From positions 6,281 through 70,280 of the forward strand of contig JAWKTZ010000021.1 in NCBI GenBank assembly GCA_041398845.1: DNA of 64,000 nucleotides, read 5' to 3'. The position numbers and the translations under genes were made by a program. This DNA comes from Fuerstiella sp041398845 (GTDB lineage Bacteria > Planctomycetota > Planctomycetia > Planctomycetales > Planctomycetaceae). Each line of letters opens with the position of its first letter. Within the stretch, counting starts at the first letter, position 1. Below, piece after piece: positions 50,826 through 60,505 of this stretch. The notes below the pieces were generated by a model. It was not told the origin of the DNA. It worked only from the letters and a program-made list of their open reading frames with translations, and searched no databases.

Positions 50826-50841
50826 TGGCACGCGATTTGTT
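50826..50841 (+). promoter_or_regulatory. Candidate sigma-54 promoter for the Hsp20 pair
   Basis: TGGCACGCGATTTGTT compared with TGGCACGNNNNTTGCW: perfect -24 box, with TTGT in place of TTGC at -12. It lies 80 bp upstream of the first Hsp20 start, in the sense direction. Confidence 0.5.
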
Positions 50842-50920
50842 TCACGTTGAGTCGTGTTGCAGAAGCAGGCATCGCGGTGATGCCACCTGCAAAACTTTGT
50901 TCAGAAAGGAGAACATCACA

Positions 50921-51352
50921 ATGCATCACAAGGTTGCCGCACTTCCCGTGGTTGATCCATTCCGAACCGCTCGACAGGACTTCGAACGCCTGTACGGACT
51001 GCGTTCTGACGACGCCATGGGACTTCGAGTTGTCGAATCTGAGGCTGAAATCCATGTCAGTCTGGATTTGCCCGGACTGTCCGAAGACGACGTTCAGGTC
51101 ACCGTGGATGATGGACATCTGCTGATTAAAGGCGAGCGCAAAAAGTCCGTCCCCGAATCCGCGCAAATGCTGTTCAGCAATCAGTCGTTTGGCGAGTTTC
51201 AGCGAACACTGCAGTTCCATGATTCACTTGATCCGGAATCGGTTCAGGCGGTCATGGAGAACGGTGTGCTGACCATCACAATCGCTCGCCGACCCGAACT
51301 TCAGCCGCGACGCATCAATGTTCGCGCGGCAAAACGGCCAGTCAATTCCTGA
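50921..51352 (+). CDS. Hsp20 small heat-shock protein 1
   Basis: A 143-residue ATP-independent holdase that keeps unfolding proteins soluble. ATG 50921 follows AGAAAGGAGA, a strong ribosome-binding site; the frame upstream is discounted. Alpha-crystallin domain from EAEIHVSLDLPGLSEDDVQV to NGVLTITIARRPE, with the dimer and oligomer motifs VMENGVLTITI (I/V-x-I). It is followed 57 bp later by a second Hsp20, so they form an operon. A sigma-54-like box precedes it instead of a sigma-32-type sequence; no CIRCE element was seen. Confidence 0.93.
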   Translation: MHHKVAALPVVDPFRTARQDFERLYGLRSDDAMGLRVVESEAEIHVSLDLPGLSEDDVQVTVDDGHLLIKGERKKSVPESAQMLFSNQSFGEFQRTLQFHDSLDPESVQAVMENGVLTITIARRPELQPRRINVRAAKRPVNS

Positions 51353-51409
51353 GCCTCGCCGCAACGGATCCTGTTTCCTGTCAATCTTTCTCCGAAAGGA
51401 AAATCCATA

Positions 51410-51850
51410 ATGAACGCCAGCTCTACCAATCCACGCTTTTCACTGTTCGACGAACTGGACAGAGGACTCAACCATCTTGTGAAGGAAGTTCTGAAGAACG
51501 ATGGGAGACGTTCCAGCATTCCCGCGTTAAGCGTCTATGAACTGGATGATCGATATGTGGTCGAATGCGACCTTCCCGGAGTCGAACTGGACGACATCAA
51601 TCTGCAGATTCATGATGGCGTTCTGGAAATCTCTGGTGAACGCAGAACGGCCACACCGGAAAACGCCAAAGTGACAGTTGATGAACGTTCCTTCACTGAA
51701 TTCCGGCGACGTCTGCAGCTCAGCAAAGACATCAACCCGGAAGGTGTCGATGCCGAACTGGGGAACGGCGTCCTGAGCGTCACCATTCCGAAGTCAGCCG
51801 GTGTGCTGCCACGTAAAGTGACGGTTCGCAAAGTGTCAGACGAGGCGTAA
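51410..51850 (+). CDS. Hsp20 small heat-shock protein 2
   Basis: A 146-residue small heat-shock protein, diverged from the preceding one. ATG 51410 follows CGAAAGGAAAA. The crystallin domain runs from DRYVVECDLPGVELDDINL to GNGVLSVTIPKSAGVL, with the conserved A-x-x-x-G-V-L motif; N-terminal arm FSLFDELDRGLNHLVKEVL. Same-strand partner of the first gene. Two different Hsp20 paralogues may co-assemble. Confidence 0.93.
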   Translation: MNASSTNPRFSLFDELDRGLNHLVKEVLKNDGRRSSIPALSVYELDDRYVVECDLPGVELDDINLQIHDGVLEISGERRTATPENAKVTVDERSFTEFRRRLQLSKDINPEGVDAELGNGVLSVTIPKSAGVLPRKVTVRKVSDEA

Positions 51851-51966
51851 GTTTCGTCTCTGCGGTGTGTTTTTGCCGGATGCCGGACGTGACCCCGGTT
51901 GCGTCCGCGCTCCGGCAACACGACTCAGGTCAGATGACTCAGGCCGTATCGGCTTCCGTCACGCTG

Positions 51967-54060
51967 TCAAGCCACATCGACCGAGGGTGGTCTGACGGAA
52001 ACCGAAACGCCTGAGTCACGCGTCTGCAACCGGCGACCTGCCTGGCCGACGATCACTGCTGCAATAGTGTCGACATTGTAACCATGACAGATCTTTGCCC
52101 GGACCCACGGGATGTCCCGGCCGGAACACAGTTCGCGAATGTCGTTGTGACCGGAACCCACAATTCCAGTGATCAGAATCACCAGGGACACGTCGCGCAG
52201 GCGAGCTTCGGGATGGCGAATGCAATCTGACCTGTTGGCCGCCAGCCACTTTAGTTTCCTGAGACCCAGAGACTGTCGCAGTCGCTCACGGATGTGAGCG
52301 ATCGGAGTTCCGCCGACGATCGCCACTTTCTGTCCCGCCAGCAGACGCCGAGCCTCTTTGATCACAGGCGTTTCTTCAACAGCCTCGCGAACATACGGTT
52401 GCTTCAAAGCCTGGCGTGTCACCCATTCGTCAATAAAACTGAACACTCGCCGCAGTCCCGCAGACAGCTCGACATCGGGAATGATACCGCCATCCGGAAC
52501 CGCGTCTGCAATCGGCAGCAACAGTTCCCGCAATCGTTCGTCCTGAGGACGGATGCCACATCGCAGCGTCTCGACCACACATCGGTCAATTCGCTGCCAG
52601 TCGGCGGCCGACGGTGTGAGACCGGACAACATGCCGGACCGAAAGTCGGCAACAGCCTGTTCAAGCGCTGCACGACTGGTATCCTTTCGCCATGCCGCCT
52701 TCCAGACCTGTTCAAAATTACGCAGACGTCTGGCCAGATCGGCGTTGTTCGCCGGGTCCGCTGTGTCAGTGGACGACAGGTACCGTTCAATTGTCGGACC
52801 ATCGTCTGACTGGTCGGCATAATGGCACAGCCAGCGCCAGACAAGCTGCTGTTCTTTCAGCGGGGAGTCTGAACCGGACTGTTCCCGTTCTGTTCGCACG
52901 GCACACTGAGCCTCAGCGAAGAGTCCCAGCAGCGTTTGCATTTCCTGTTGGTACAGTTGTGGGTGCTGACTGCGAACGGCGATCAGCGAGCCTGTCAGAT
53001 CAATGGCCTGCGAAAGATTCAGATAGCCAATCGCGCGCAGACGATCCGGACTCTGATCGCTGCTCGCAGCGAACGGAGCCGACAGATCGGGGCACAGATT
53101 CCATGCTCGCCCTCGTAAGCGTCCCGATGCTTCAGCAAGTTGCTGTGAGCTGACGGCGAATTCCGTCTCCGCAGCGAAACCCTGCGGACCAGCCCAACCG
53201 GTCAGAGAAGCAACCTGTTGTCTGTCCGGTGTTGTGGAAGACAGGGACGCTCCGGCTGACGGACCCGGACTTCGCGGCGTTGTCTGATCACCGTCTGAAC
53301 CGGTGCTCAGTAGGCCTCGCAGCGCTTCAATGGCGGTTCGGTGTCCGAAAGCTTCCGTTACGACCTTCAGATCGGCGTCGCATTCGTCCCACGACAACAT
53401 TCGCGCCGTGGGATTTTGACTCGCCGACTGCTGACGAGCCATCGCATCACCCACCAGTCGCAGCAGGCATTGAAACGGATTCAGTTGCTGGTCGTGATCC
53501 GTCTCATTGACACAGTCGGGTTCCGCAGAAAGGCGTGTGAGCCACTGGTCGGCGTGCTGCTGAAGGTCGGCGATCACGGACATCAGCGTCGCATCGGTCG
53601 TAGTCAGTTGGGTGACTGAGGTCAGGATGGTCGACGCCTGCCGACGTTTTTCGGCAATCTGTTTTTCGATCGCCCGACAGATGGCTCGCAGTTCTTCCAG
53701 TCGCGTTTCGAATTCCTTCAGCGAATGGTCCACAGACGGAGCCATCCATTCGCTGGATTCCGCAGCTCTGCATTCGGCTTTGATACGGACGGCCAGTTCA
53801 TCCTTGCGGCGTTTCAGTTCGGCGTACTGGTCCAGAAAGGCCTTTGGCAGAGCGGCACCGTCTTCGCGAAACGCGGCAAATGCGGCGGCAAAATCTGAGC
53901 CGAGTCCGGCCCAGTCCAGACGCAGACGTTTCGTTTCGGCCAGCAGGGCCTTCACCAGTTGCACGGACGGGAACGTTCCCGATGTCTGTGGCGTGGTCAT
54001 GTTGGCCTCGCGAGTTGAAAAGAAACGTTCCGGTTGGTTCATCACCGTCGCCTGACCCAT
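51967..54060 (-). CDS. Hypothetical protein with C-terminal DUF2325-like domain
   Basis: 697 residues; possible starts at Met1, Met7 or Met21 (MTTPQTSGTFPSVQLVKAL). The N-terminal 180 residues are coiled-coil-like and Glu/Arg/Ala-rich (FETRLEELRAICRAIEKQIAEKRRQA). The middle is helical and unrecognised. The last 110 residues, GQKVAIVGGTPIAHIRERLR through DVSLVILITGIVGSGHNDIR and WVRAKICHGYNVDTIAAVIV, resemble DUF2325, a small Rossmann-like domain of unknown function that starts VxIVGG and ends near a conserved aspartate/His pair. No neighbours hint at a role. Function unknown. Confidence 0.6.
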   Translation of the reverse strand: MGQATVMNQPERFFSTREANMTTPQTSGTFPSVQLVKALLAETKRLRLDWAGLGSDFAAAFAAFREDGAALPKAFLDQYAELKRRKDELAVRIKAECRAAESSEWMAPSVDHSLKEFETRLEELRAICRAIEKQIAEKRRQASTILTSVTQLTTTDATLMSVIADLQQHADQWLTRLSAEPDCVNETDHDQQLNPFQCLLRLVGDAMARQQSASQNPTARMLSWDECDADLKVVTEAFGHRTAIEALRGLLSTGSDGDQTTPRSPGPSAGASLSSTTPDRQQVASLTGWAGPQGFAAETEFAVSSQQLAEASGRLRGRAWNLCPDLSAPFAASSDQSPDRLRAIGYLNLSQAIDLTGSLIAVRSQHPQLYQQEMQTLLGLFAEAQCAVRTEREQSGSDSPLKEQQLVWRWLCHYADQSDDGPTIERYLSSTDTADPANNADLARRLRNFEQVWKAAWRKDTSRAALEQAVADFRSGMLSGLTPSAADWQRIDRCVVETLRCGIRPQDERLRELLLPIADAVPDGGIIPDVELSAGLRRVFSFIDEWVTRQALKQPYVREAVEETPVIKEARRLLAGQKVAIVGGTPIAHIRERLRQSLGLRKLKWLAANRSDCIRHPEARLRDVSLVILITGIVGSGHNDIRELCSGRDIPWVRAKICHGYNVDTIAAVIVGQAGRRLQTRDSGVSVSVRPPSVDVA

Positions 54061-54108
54061 TGTGCAGACATTCGGTATGAGTTTCCACCGTTGCGAATCG
54101 GGTGGGAA

Positions 54109-55350
54109 TCAATCCGCAGTTTCACCAATCTGCAGACACTTCAGAGTTGTGTCGTCGCGAACAAACAGCCGACCGTTGCTGATGGCAGGCAGACGATACT
54201 GCCGATCAGTGCCATTCAGAATCTGACAGCGCTGCGTTTCCCGGTAGCCCGTTCGGTCAGCCGCAAAGCGAATCAGTTCCCCGTCACAAGTCAGAAACAG
54301 TAACTCCTCATTCACGCGAACCAGAGTACCGTAGTGGAAACCCTCGCGTTGCCACAAGACCTTCTGTGTTGAGGGATTAAGACACTTGAGCGTAGCTTTT
54401 CCGATGTCCTGACGTCCATCCACGGCAAATAGCAGGTCTTTGTGCGGAACCGGAGTGGCATACTGCGTGGCCAGAAATTCTTCATCAATCAGGACCGGAG
54501 CCGTTGTTTCGGCAATTTCTGCCCATGCACTGCCAACTCGGTAACTGGCGGTCACAAACACGTGACCATTCATCACCACCGGATTGGCTCCGTTCACCGT
54601 TGGCCCTCGCATTCCAAATGGAAACTGAAACGTCACCGTGCCATCGTTCGGGTTGAGAGACACCGTGTGCAGTCGAGTTACCACGATGGCGTGTGTCCGG
54701 CCAGCCACTTCGGCGATGATCGGCGATGAATAACTGGCCGTGTCGTCGAAGCTTTGCCACAGAGTTCTGCCATCCTCTGCTTTGAACGCAACCACGGCAG
54801 CACTGTCACGGCCACCGACATTCACAATCAGACGATCGCCAAACAGCACGGGCGAACTTCCGGCTCCGAAATAACCTTCGGGTGCCGAGAAATCCTTCCA
54901 CGTATCGCGACTCCAGATTTCTTTGCCGCTGTTGACATCCAGGCATCGCAGCCATCCCTGGACTCCGTACACATACACTCGATCGGCCGAAATCAGCGGG
55001 ACGCAGCGAGGTCCGTTGTCGCTGGAGAGACCGGACTCATAGTCGCAGGGAAACGCTGTCTCCCAAAGTCGCTTTCCGGTGCTCGCCTCGCGCGCCTCGA
55101 CGATTTCGGATTCACCCTGACGATGAAACAGGATCAGCGTATCGCCCTGCACGGCGACTCCGGCAAACCCTTCACCGGTTTCGCTCGACCAGACTTCCTG
55201 AGGTCCGTCCGCCGGCCATGTCGCCAGAAGCTGTTCGCCCACGGCCACTCCATTGCGATCGGGCCCCAGAATCTGAGCCCAGTCGCCCGCGCTGGCGACT
55301 CCAAAGTTCAAGGCAATGATGACAACAGTCAGAAAGTTGAAGCGGAACAT
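54109..55350 (-). CDS. Secreted PQQ-like beta-propeller repeat protein
   Basis: 413 residues with a signal peptide (MFRFNFLTVVIIALNFGVASA). Eight-blade PQQ/BamB-type propeller: DWAQILGPDRNGVAVGE (common in planctomycete members), VQGDTLILFHRQGESEIVEA, STGKRLWETAFPCDYES, VNSGKEIWSRDTWKDF, EDGRTLWQSFDDTASYSS and later blades ending RLFVRDDTTLKCLQIG. True PQQ binding is not established; most such proteins are scaffolds or sensors. The gene is on the same strand as the aminotransferase, separated by 115 bp. Confidence 0.88.
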   Translation of the reverse strand: MFRFNFLTVVIIALNFGVASAGDWAQILGPDRNGVAVGEQLLATWPADGPQEVWSSETGEGFAGVAVQGDTLILFHRQGESEIVEAREASTGKRLWETAFPCDYESGLSSDNGPRCVPLISADRVYVYGVQGWLRCLDVNSGKEIWSRDTWKDFSAPEGYFGAGSSPVLFGDRLIVNVGGRDSAAVVAFKAEDGRTLWQSFDDTASYSSPIIAEVAGRTHAIVVTRLHTVSLNPNDGTVTFQFPFGMRGPTVNGANPVVMNGHVFVTASYRVGSAWAEIAETTAPVLIDEEFLATQYATPVPHKDLLFAVDGRQDIGKATLKCLNPSTQKVLWQREGFHYGTLVRVNEELLFLTCDGELIRFAADRTGYRETQRCQILNGTDRQYRLPAISNGRLFVRDDTTLKCLQIGETAD

Positions 55351-55465
55351 TCGGAAGTCCTGTGGTCTGTAGTGGGAGTCGCCAGACTTCCCGCAAAAAC
55401 ACAGGGATCTCTGGCGAGATCCACTACATTATTCCCGTTCGTTGAACGGTATTGTGTTTATTCGG

Positions 55466-56701
55466 CTACGCTTTTGCCACTTCCGGTTTGGTCAGACATT
55501 TGTCGATCTGACGGACTGCCTGTCGCAGCCGCTGACTGTTTTCGACGATGGCCAGCCGCAGGCAGCCTTCGCCGTCATCACCGAAGCCTCGCCCCGGGCT
55601 CACCGCAACGCCGCCTTCATTCAGCAACTTCATGGCAAATTCGATCGACCCCATGTGCCGCCATTCCTCCGGCATATTGGCCCAGACAAACATGCCGGCT
55701 CGAGGTGGAGTCACGTCCCAGCCCAGTCGGGTCAATCCTTCACAAAGCACATCCCGGCGACCTTGATATTCCGTTGTAATACTTTCGACGGCCGCATCAC
55801 AGTGTCTCATGGCCACAATGGCGGCAATCTGAATCGGCTGAAAAATTCCGTAATCGTAGTATCCCTTGATGGTCGCCAGAGCACGCACCATTTCACGATT
55901 GCCGCAGCAGAAGCCGATGCGCCAACCGGCCATGCTGTAGCTTTTACTCATTGAAGTCATCTCCACGCCGACATCGATGGCTCCGGGCGTTGCCAGAAAG
56001 CTGGGTGCCTGATACCCGTCGTAGCAGATGTCAGCATAGGCGAAATCGCTGATCACCAGAAAGTTGTGCTTCTTTGCCAGCTTCACAAGGTCAACATAAA
56101 AGTCGCTTTCGATGACCGTCGCGGTGGGATTGTGAGGAAAATTGACGACGACCACCTTGGGTTTGGGCACCAGATGCTCGCACGTATACGCAATGTTCTG
56201 CAGAAACTTTTCCGGGTCGCGTGTATCCAGAGTAATCACGTTGGCCGATGCCAGCATGACGGCATACACATGCACCGGAAAATACGGCGATGGAACGATG
56301 GCGGTGTCACCGGGCCCCATCAAGGCAAGGCACATATGGCTGAACCCTTCCTTGGAACCAATGCAGGCCAGCACTTCATCGTCCGGGTTCAGCCGAACGC
56401 CGTAGCGCTTCCAGTATCGAGACGAAACTTCCTTTCTGAGATTCCCGATCCCATTGCTCACGGAATAGCGATGGTTGCGGGAATCGGCGAGGGCTTCTTC
56501 GATCTTCTGAATGATCAGGGGGTCGGGAGGATCGGTGGGATTGCCCATTCCCAGGTCAATCACATCGACGCCGGCAACTCGCAACTGATACTTGCGTTTG
56601 TTGATTGCTCCGAACATATACGGAGGCAGCCGCTTGACTCGTTCAGCCACCGGAATATGAAATGGAGTATCTTCGAACAGGACTTCAGATTCGCTGCGCA
56701 T
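55466..56701 (-). CDS. Class I/II PLP aminotransferase (AlaC/LL-diaminopimelate-aminotransferase-like)
   Basis: A 411-residue cytosolic PLP enzyme. Fold-type I motifs: VIDLGMGNPTDPPDPLII, RYSVSNGIGNLRKEV, GSKEGFSHMCLAL, VNFPHNPTATV, VISDFAYADICYDGY, the PLP lysine in TSMSKSYSMAGWRIGFCCG, and Arg in CLRLAIVENSQRLRQAV. The RYSVSNG and NFPHNPT pattern matches E. coli AlaC-type alanine aminotransferases and DapL relatives more than aspartate aminotransferase. No lysine-pathway genes are nearby, so alanine transamination is the more economical call. It is preceded on its 5' side by a family A hairpin. Confidence 0.85.
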   Translation of the reverse strand: MRSESEVLFEDTPFHIPVAERVKRLPPYMFGAINKRKYQLRVAGVDVIDLGMGNPTDPPDPLIIQKIEEALADSRNHRYSVSNGIGNLRKEVSSRYWKRYGVRLNPDDEVLACIGSKEGFSHMCLALMGPGDTAIVPSPYFPVHVYAVMLASANVITLDTRDPEKFLQNIAYTCEHLVPKPKVVVVNFPHNPTATVIESDFYVDLVKLAKKHNFLVISDFAYADICYDGYQAPSFLATPGAIDVGVEMTSMSKSYSMAGWRIGFCCGNREMVRALATIKGYYDYGIFQPIQIAAIVAMRHCDAAVESITTEYQGRRDVLCEGLTRLGWDVTPPRAGMFVWANMPEEWRHMGSIEFAMKLLNEGGVAVSPGRGFGDDGEGCLRLAIVENSQRLRQAVRQIDKCLTKPEVAKA

Positions 56702-56742
56702 GGCGGTTTTCCGGGCCGAGGTGTTTCAAGTGTGCTGGAACG

Positions 56743-56804
56743 TAGAAGCTATCTGAAAAAGGGGCTGCCCTTCAAAGAGGCAGCCCCCTCTTCAGACAGC
56801 CTCC
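56743..56804. repeat. Short family A hairpin
   Basis: TAGAAGCTATCTGAAAAAGG, then GGCTGCC and its complement GGCAGCC, then CTCTTCAGACAGCCTCC. It lacks the longer interior of other copies. It lies between the aminotransferase start and htpG. The remaining gap to 57034 shows no gene. Confidence 0.75.
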
Positions 56805-57034
56805 AGCCGACCGATCCGTGATGAACGGTGACACGTCGAAATTCCAGCAGCGGGTGCCGGATTCTACACAGGCTGAACGGTTCGGGCGATGGCAGAGCGC
56901 CCCAGTATCTCGCGGTCGAGAACAGAAAAAACGCTTCCTCCATCCCGAACGTCGCTCGATTTCGCCCGAAACCCCACTCAGACAGAGCGGCTTCCGCGTT
57001 CCGAACAACCCCCGTGCTGCTTCGGATTCGGCGA

Positions 57035-58945
57035 TCAGGTTGCGATCGCTGACCGTTGCCTGGCCAGTTCCAGCATGAACTGCTGCACTCGATGAGACAT
57101 TTCCTGACCATTCGGAGCCAGGCCCGCTGTGATCAGAGCATTGGAATAAAGCTGCTCGCCGCAGGTGCGAATGAAATCCTGATTGTCCTCGTTGATGGCG
57201 ATTTCGCACAGTCGCACAATCAGCGGAGCCTTCGGATTGATTTCCAGAATCATTTTCGACATTTCGAAGTCCGGAATATTCACCTGCAGCACCTTCTGCA
57301 TCGTGGTGCTTTGAGCTCCTTTGGTGTTCACCAGGCAGCAGGCACTTTCGGTCAGGCGTTCCGACCGTCGAACGTCCTCGACCTGATCTCCCAACGCGTC
57401 TTTGATGACCTTCAGAACCGTGTCGAATCCCGCCGGAGCTTCGCCCTTGCCCTTCGCCTCGTCTTTCGAGTCATCGTCTTTGGAATCTTCGTTTTTCACA
57501 TCGCCGGGGAGTTCAAGGTCGGCTGAATCGACAGGAACCAGTTTGCGTCCATCGAACTCGCGCAGAGTTGACAGGACGTATTCATCCACGGGGTCCGTCA
57601 GCACCAGAACTTCCAGATTCCGATCGCGGAAGATCTCAAGGTTGGGGTCTCGCAGGACGGCCGAAAATTCGTGACCGGTGGCGTAATAAATCTGCTTCTG
57701 ATCTTCGGCCGCGCGTTCGCAGTACCCAGCCAGCGAGGCCAGTCCGTTCTCGGCAGTGGAATTGGTGGACTGAAACCGCAGCAGTTTTGCCAGACGATCA
57801 CGATTGTCAAAATCTTCACCGACCCCTTCACGCAGGACCGAGCCGAATTCCTTATAGAATTTTGCGTAGATCTCACTGCTGTCGGTGGCGATCGACTCCA
57901 GATGATCGAGGACCTTCTTTGTGATCACCTTTTTCATCTTGCGGAAAACGGTGTTATCCTGCAGCGCTTCGCGAGACACGTTCAGTGGCAGGTCGGCAGA
58001 ATCCACGATGCCCCGCAGAAACCGAAGGTAGTCCGGCAGCAGATCCCGATTGTCGTTCTGCACCAGAATGCGTTTGGCGCACAGATGCAGTCCCTGCTCC
58101 ATCCGCCCAAACCCCATCTTCTCAAGGTTGGCATCCGGACAATACAGAATGCTGTGAAACTGAAAGGGGGAATCCGCCGTCAGGTGCAGATGCCACAGCG
58201 ATTTCTGGCCGGGGAAGTGAGTCAGATACTCATAGAAGTTCTGATACTGCTCGTCGCTGATCGTATTCTTTGGCTCCACCCAGATCGGCGGTTGATTGTT
58301 GATGTGTTCGCCGTCCAGTCGAATGGGGTGCGGCACGAACGTGGAATACTTCTTCAGGATATGCTGAAGCCTCGCTTTTTCACTGTATTCTGAAAGGTTC
58401 TTTTTCAGATGCAGACGGACCTGAGTCCCGCGTTCCATGGGTTCCCCGGATTCACTGATGGCGAACGTTCCGTCGCCTGTGGATTCCCAGATCCAGCCGG
58501 TCTCTTCGCTGAAGCTGCGAGTTCTCACTTCCACGCGTTCGGCCAGCATAAAGGCCGAATAAAATCCGACTCCAAACTGACCAATCAGCGACACACCGTC
58601 CTTGTCACCCGATTTCTGCAGCTTCTGGAGAAATTCGAGCGAACCACTGTGAGCAATCGTCCCCAGGTTCCGGACGAGTTCGTCGCGTGTCATTCCGATT
58701 CCGTTGTCGGCGATGACCAGCAGGTTCTCGTCTTTGGAAGGCTGAATTGTGATCTGCAGTTCCGCAGCATCAATGGACGAATCCGTCAACGCCGCGTGCC
58801 GCAGTTTGTCCAGAGCATCGGACGCGTTGGAGACCAGTTCGCGGATGGTGATTTCGCGGTTCTGGTACAGCGATTCCGACAGCAGATGCAGCAGTCGGCT
58901 GATCTCGGCCTGAAAGGTGAATTGTTCTTTGGTTTCAACGGTCAT
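57035..58945 (-). CDS. htpG: Molecular chaperone HtpG (Hsp90)
   Basis: A 636-residue ATP-dependent chaperone of typical length. N-terminal GHKL ATPase: [20 protein letters not shown] (catalytic Glu and Asn), [16 protein letters not shown], and the lid [19 protein letters not shown]. Middle domain with [13 protein letters not shown] region and [20 protein letters not shown]; the catalytic-loop Arg is in NVSREAL. C-terminal dimerisation part ends [17 protein letters not shown]. Its start lies 11 bp inside the end of the upstream rsmD gene on the same strand, suggesting coupled expression. Confidence 0.97.
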
Positions 58946-59576
58946 TTTCTGAGTGCTCCGAGTTTTGCAGTTTCATGGACTCCACGGATCCGTTGCCGGA
59001 CTTGCGCAGGATCCAGAGATTCATTGTCGAGATAGGCCAGTGATCATCAATTCTCCAGCCCCGACATTCTGAAAATGTGAAGTGTTCGGGTGTTCTAAGA
59101 ATGATGACGGCGTCCTCGCTGGTGACGCGCGGCCGGGAAAGTCGAGTCAGCGCTTTGCCGAGCACGGCTGTGGGGGTCAGCAGAGGACATTGATCATACG
59201 GCGGATCAAAGAACAGCAGATTATACGGCAGGCAGCCATTGGCTCCGTTGGGACAAAACGAGGTGCGATGAATGTTGGTTTTCCAGCACAGTGTTTGTTT
59301 GTCCGTCGCAATGGCCTGGACATTGGCACACAGGAATTCGTGAACTTTGGGATCGCCTTCAATAAACACGCACGATTGTGCTCCACGACTGAGAGCTTCC
59401 ATTCCCATGGTCCCCACACCGGAAAAAATGTCGGCAACACGGGCCTCCGGAACCATTGGATCAATGCGGTCAAACACTTTCTGCCGGACGCGATCTGTAT
59501 AAGGTCGCGTTGTATTACCCGGCGGTGCGTGCAGAAGTCGCCGCCGGAATTCTCCACCAATAATTCGTAGGGTCAT
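58935..59576 (-). CDS. rsmD: 16S rRNA (guanine(966)-N2)-methyltransferase RsmD
   Basis: A 213-residue SAM enzyme that methylates G966 of 16S rRNA. N-terminal MTLRIIGGEFRRRLLHAPPG and TRPYTDRVRQKVFDRI are family-typical; SAM motif VADIFSGVGTMGMEALSRGA; catalytic NLLFFDPPYDQCPLL (DPPY). Overlaps htpG by 11 bp. The C-terminal tail of about 40 residues after LWILRKSG is short and probably unstructured. Confidence 0.93.
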   Translation of the reverse strand: MTLRIIGGEFRRRLLHAPPGNTTRPYTDRVRQKVFDRIDPMVPEARVADIFSGVGTMGMEALSRGAQSCVFIEGDPKVHEFLCANVQAIATDKQTLCWKTNIHRTSFCPNGANGCLPYNLLFFDPPYDQCPLLTPTAVLGKALTRLSRPRVTSEDAVIILRTPEHFTFSECRGWRIDDHWPISTMNLWILRKSGNGSVESMKLQNSEHSENDR

Positions 59577-59954
59577 TTTGAGTTTGCTGAGTTCAGGAAT
59601 TCAGAGGGCGAACCGGAGCCGCTCGCCGGGGTGGCGCGACGACAGGCAGGCCGGGAAACTGCGGCATTTGCGGACCGTTCCGGAGCTGATCAGAAGTACA
59701 GTGATTTTGGGGTCAGACGACTAAAACCGGGCCTTTTCCGCAAAAGACGTCTCGAAGCTCGTAAAAACCGTGGCAATACTCAACGTCCGCTTCGAAAAAG
59801 CCAGCAAATTCTCGTTTTGCACGCACGACCAACATTGACATGTCCGCAACCTCCCTTAATCTCCGCTGAGACACCAAATTTTCACTCGCCACGGAATCAG
59901 TGGTCCGGTCGTCGCGAGCTTTACCACAGAAAACCACGAAGGAGTTCACCGTCA
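59577..59954. other. Divergent region upstream of the HU-like gene, no gene seen
   Basis: 378 bp between rsmD and the HU-like gene. It is AT-richer than its neighbours just before the start (ACAGAAAACCACGAAGGAG), where a GAAGGAG ribosome-binding site lies 12-14 bp before ATG 59955. The open frame running through it is discounted. Confidence 0.5.
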
Positions 59955-60263
59955 ATGGCAACTGACAAGCCAATTTCGAAGTCAGAAATTCTGAATTCGC
60001 TGTCCGAAACGACAGAACTAAGTCGTAAGGAAGTGAATGCTGTTCTGGATGCATTGGAAGCATTGATTGAAGAAAACCTGACCAAAGGCTGCGGAATCTT
60101 TAATCTTCCGGGCCTGATGAAAATTTATGTTCACGAAAAGAAGGCAACTCCGGAACGCGAAGGTCGCAATCCGGCGACAGGTGAGCCAATCAAGATCAAA
60201 GCCAAGCCCGCTTCCAAGGTCGTAAAAGTTCGGCCTCTGAAGAAGCTGAAAGAGATGATCTGA
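59955..60263 (+). CDS. HU/IHF-family DNA-binding protein
   Basis: 102 residues from ATG 59955 (MATDKPISKSEILNSLSETT). Two N-terminal helices (SRKEVNAVLDALEALIEENL), then the beta-arm signature GRNPATGEPIKIKAKPASKV and VKVRPLKKLKEMI. It bends and compacts DNA as a dimer. The N-terminus has an extra few residues compared with E. coli HU. The next gene on the strand is csrA. Confidence 0.92.
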   Translation: MATDKPISKSEILNSLSETTELSRKEVNAVLDALEALIEENLTKGCGIFNLPGLMKIYVHEKKATPEREGRNPATGEPIKIKAKPASKVVKVRPLKKLKEMI

Positions 60264-60505
60264 ACCGGCCGGCTGGCAGGGTATCAGCGCGATTCTGAAG
60301 TTTGTTGGCGCGGGCACGAATTTGGCCTAAATTCCCAGCAATCCATTGGTTGGGCCGGTTGACCGGGCGATTGTTCACCGTAGAATGTGGAAGATCCGCT
60401 GATTTTCCTCAGGGGCGTTTTTCTTTCGAACCTGGTTGCCTGAAATGGCGTCTACAACCAGTTGGAAAAACGAATCGGCGGTGTGCATCGCGCGGAGGGC
60501 GTGAC

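Noticed and set aside
50921..51850. Heat-shock CIRCE or sigma-32-type control of the Hsp20 pair
   Set aside because: No 9-bp CIRCE inverted repeat and no convincing sigma-32 -35/-10 pair was found upstream; a -24/-12-like box fits better.
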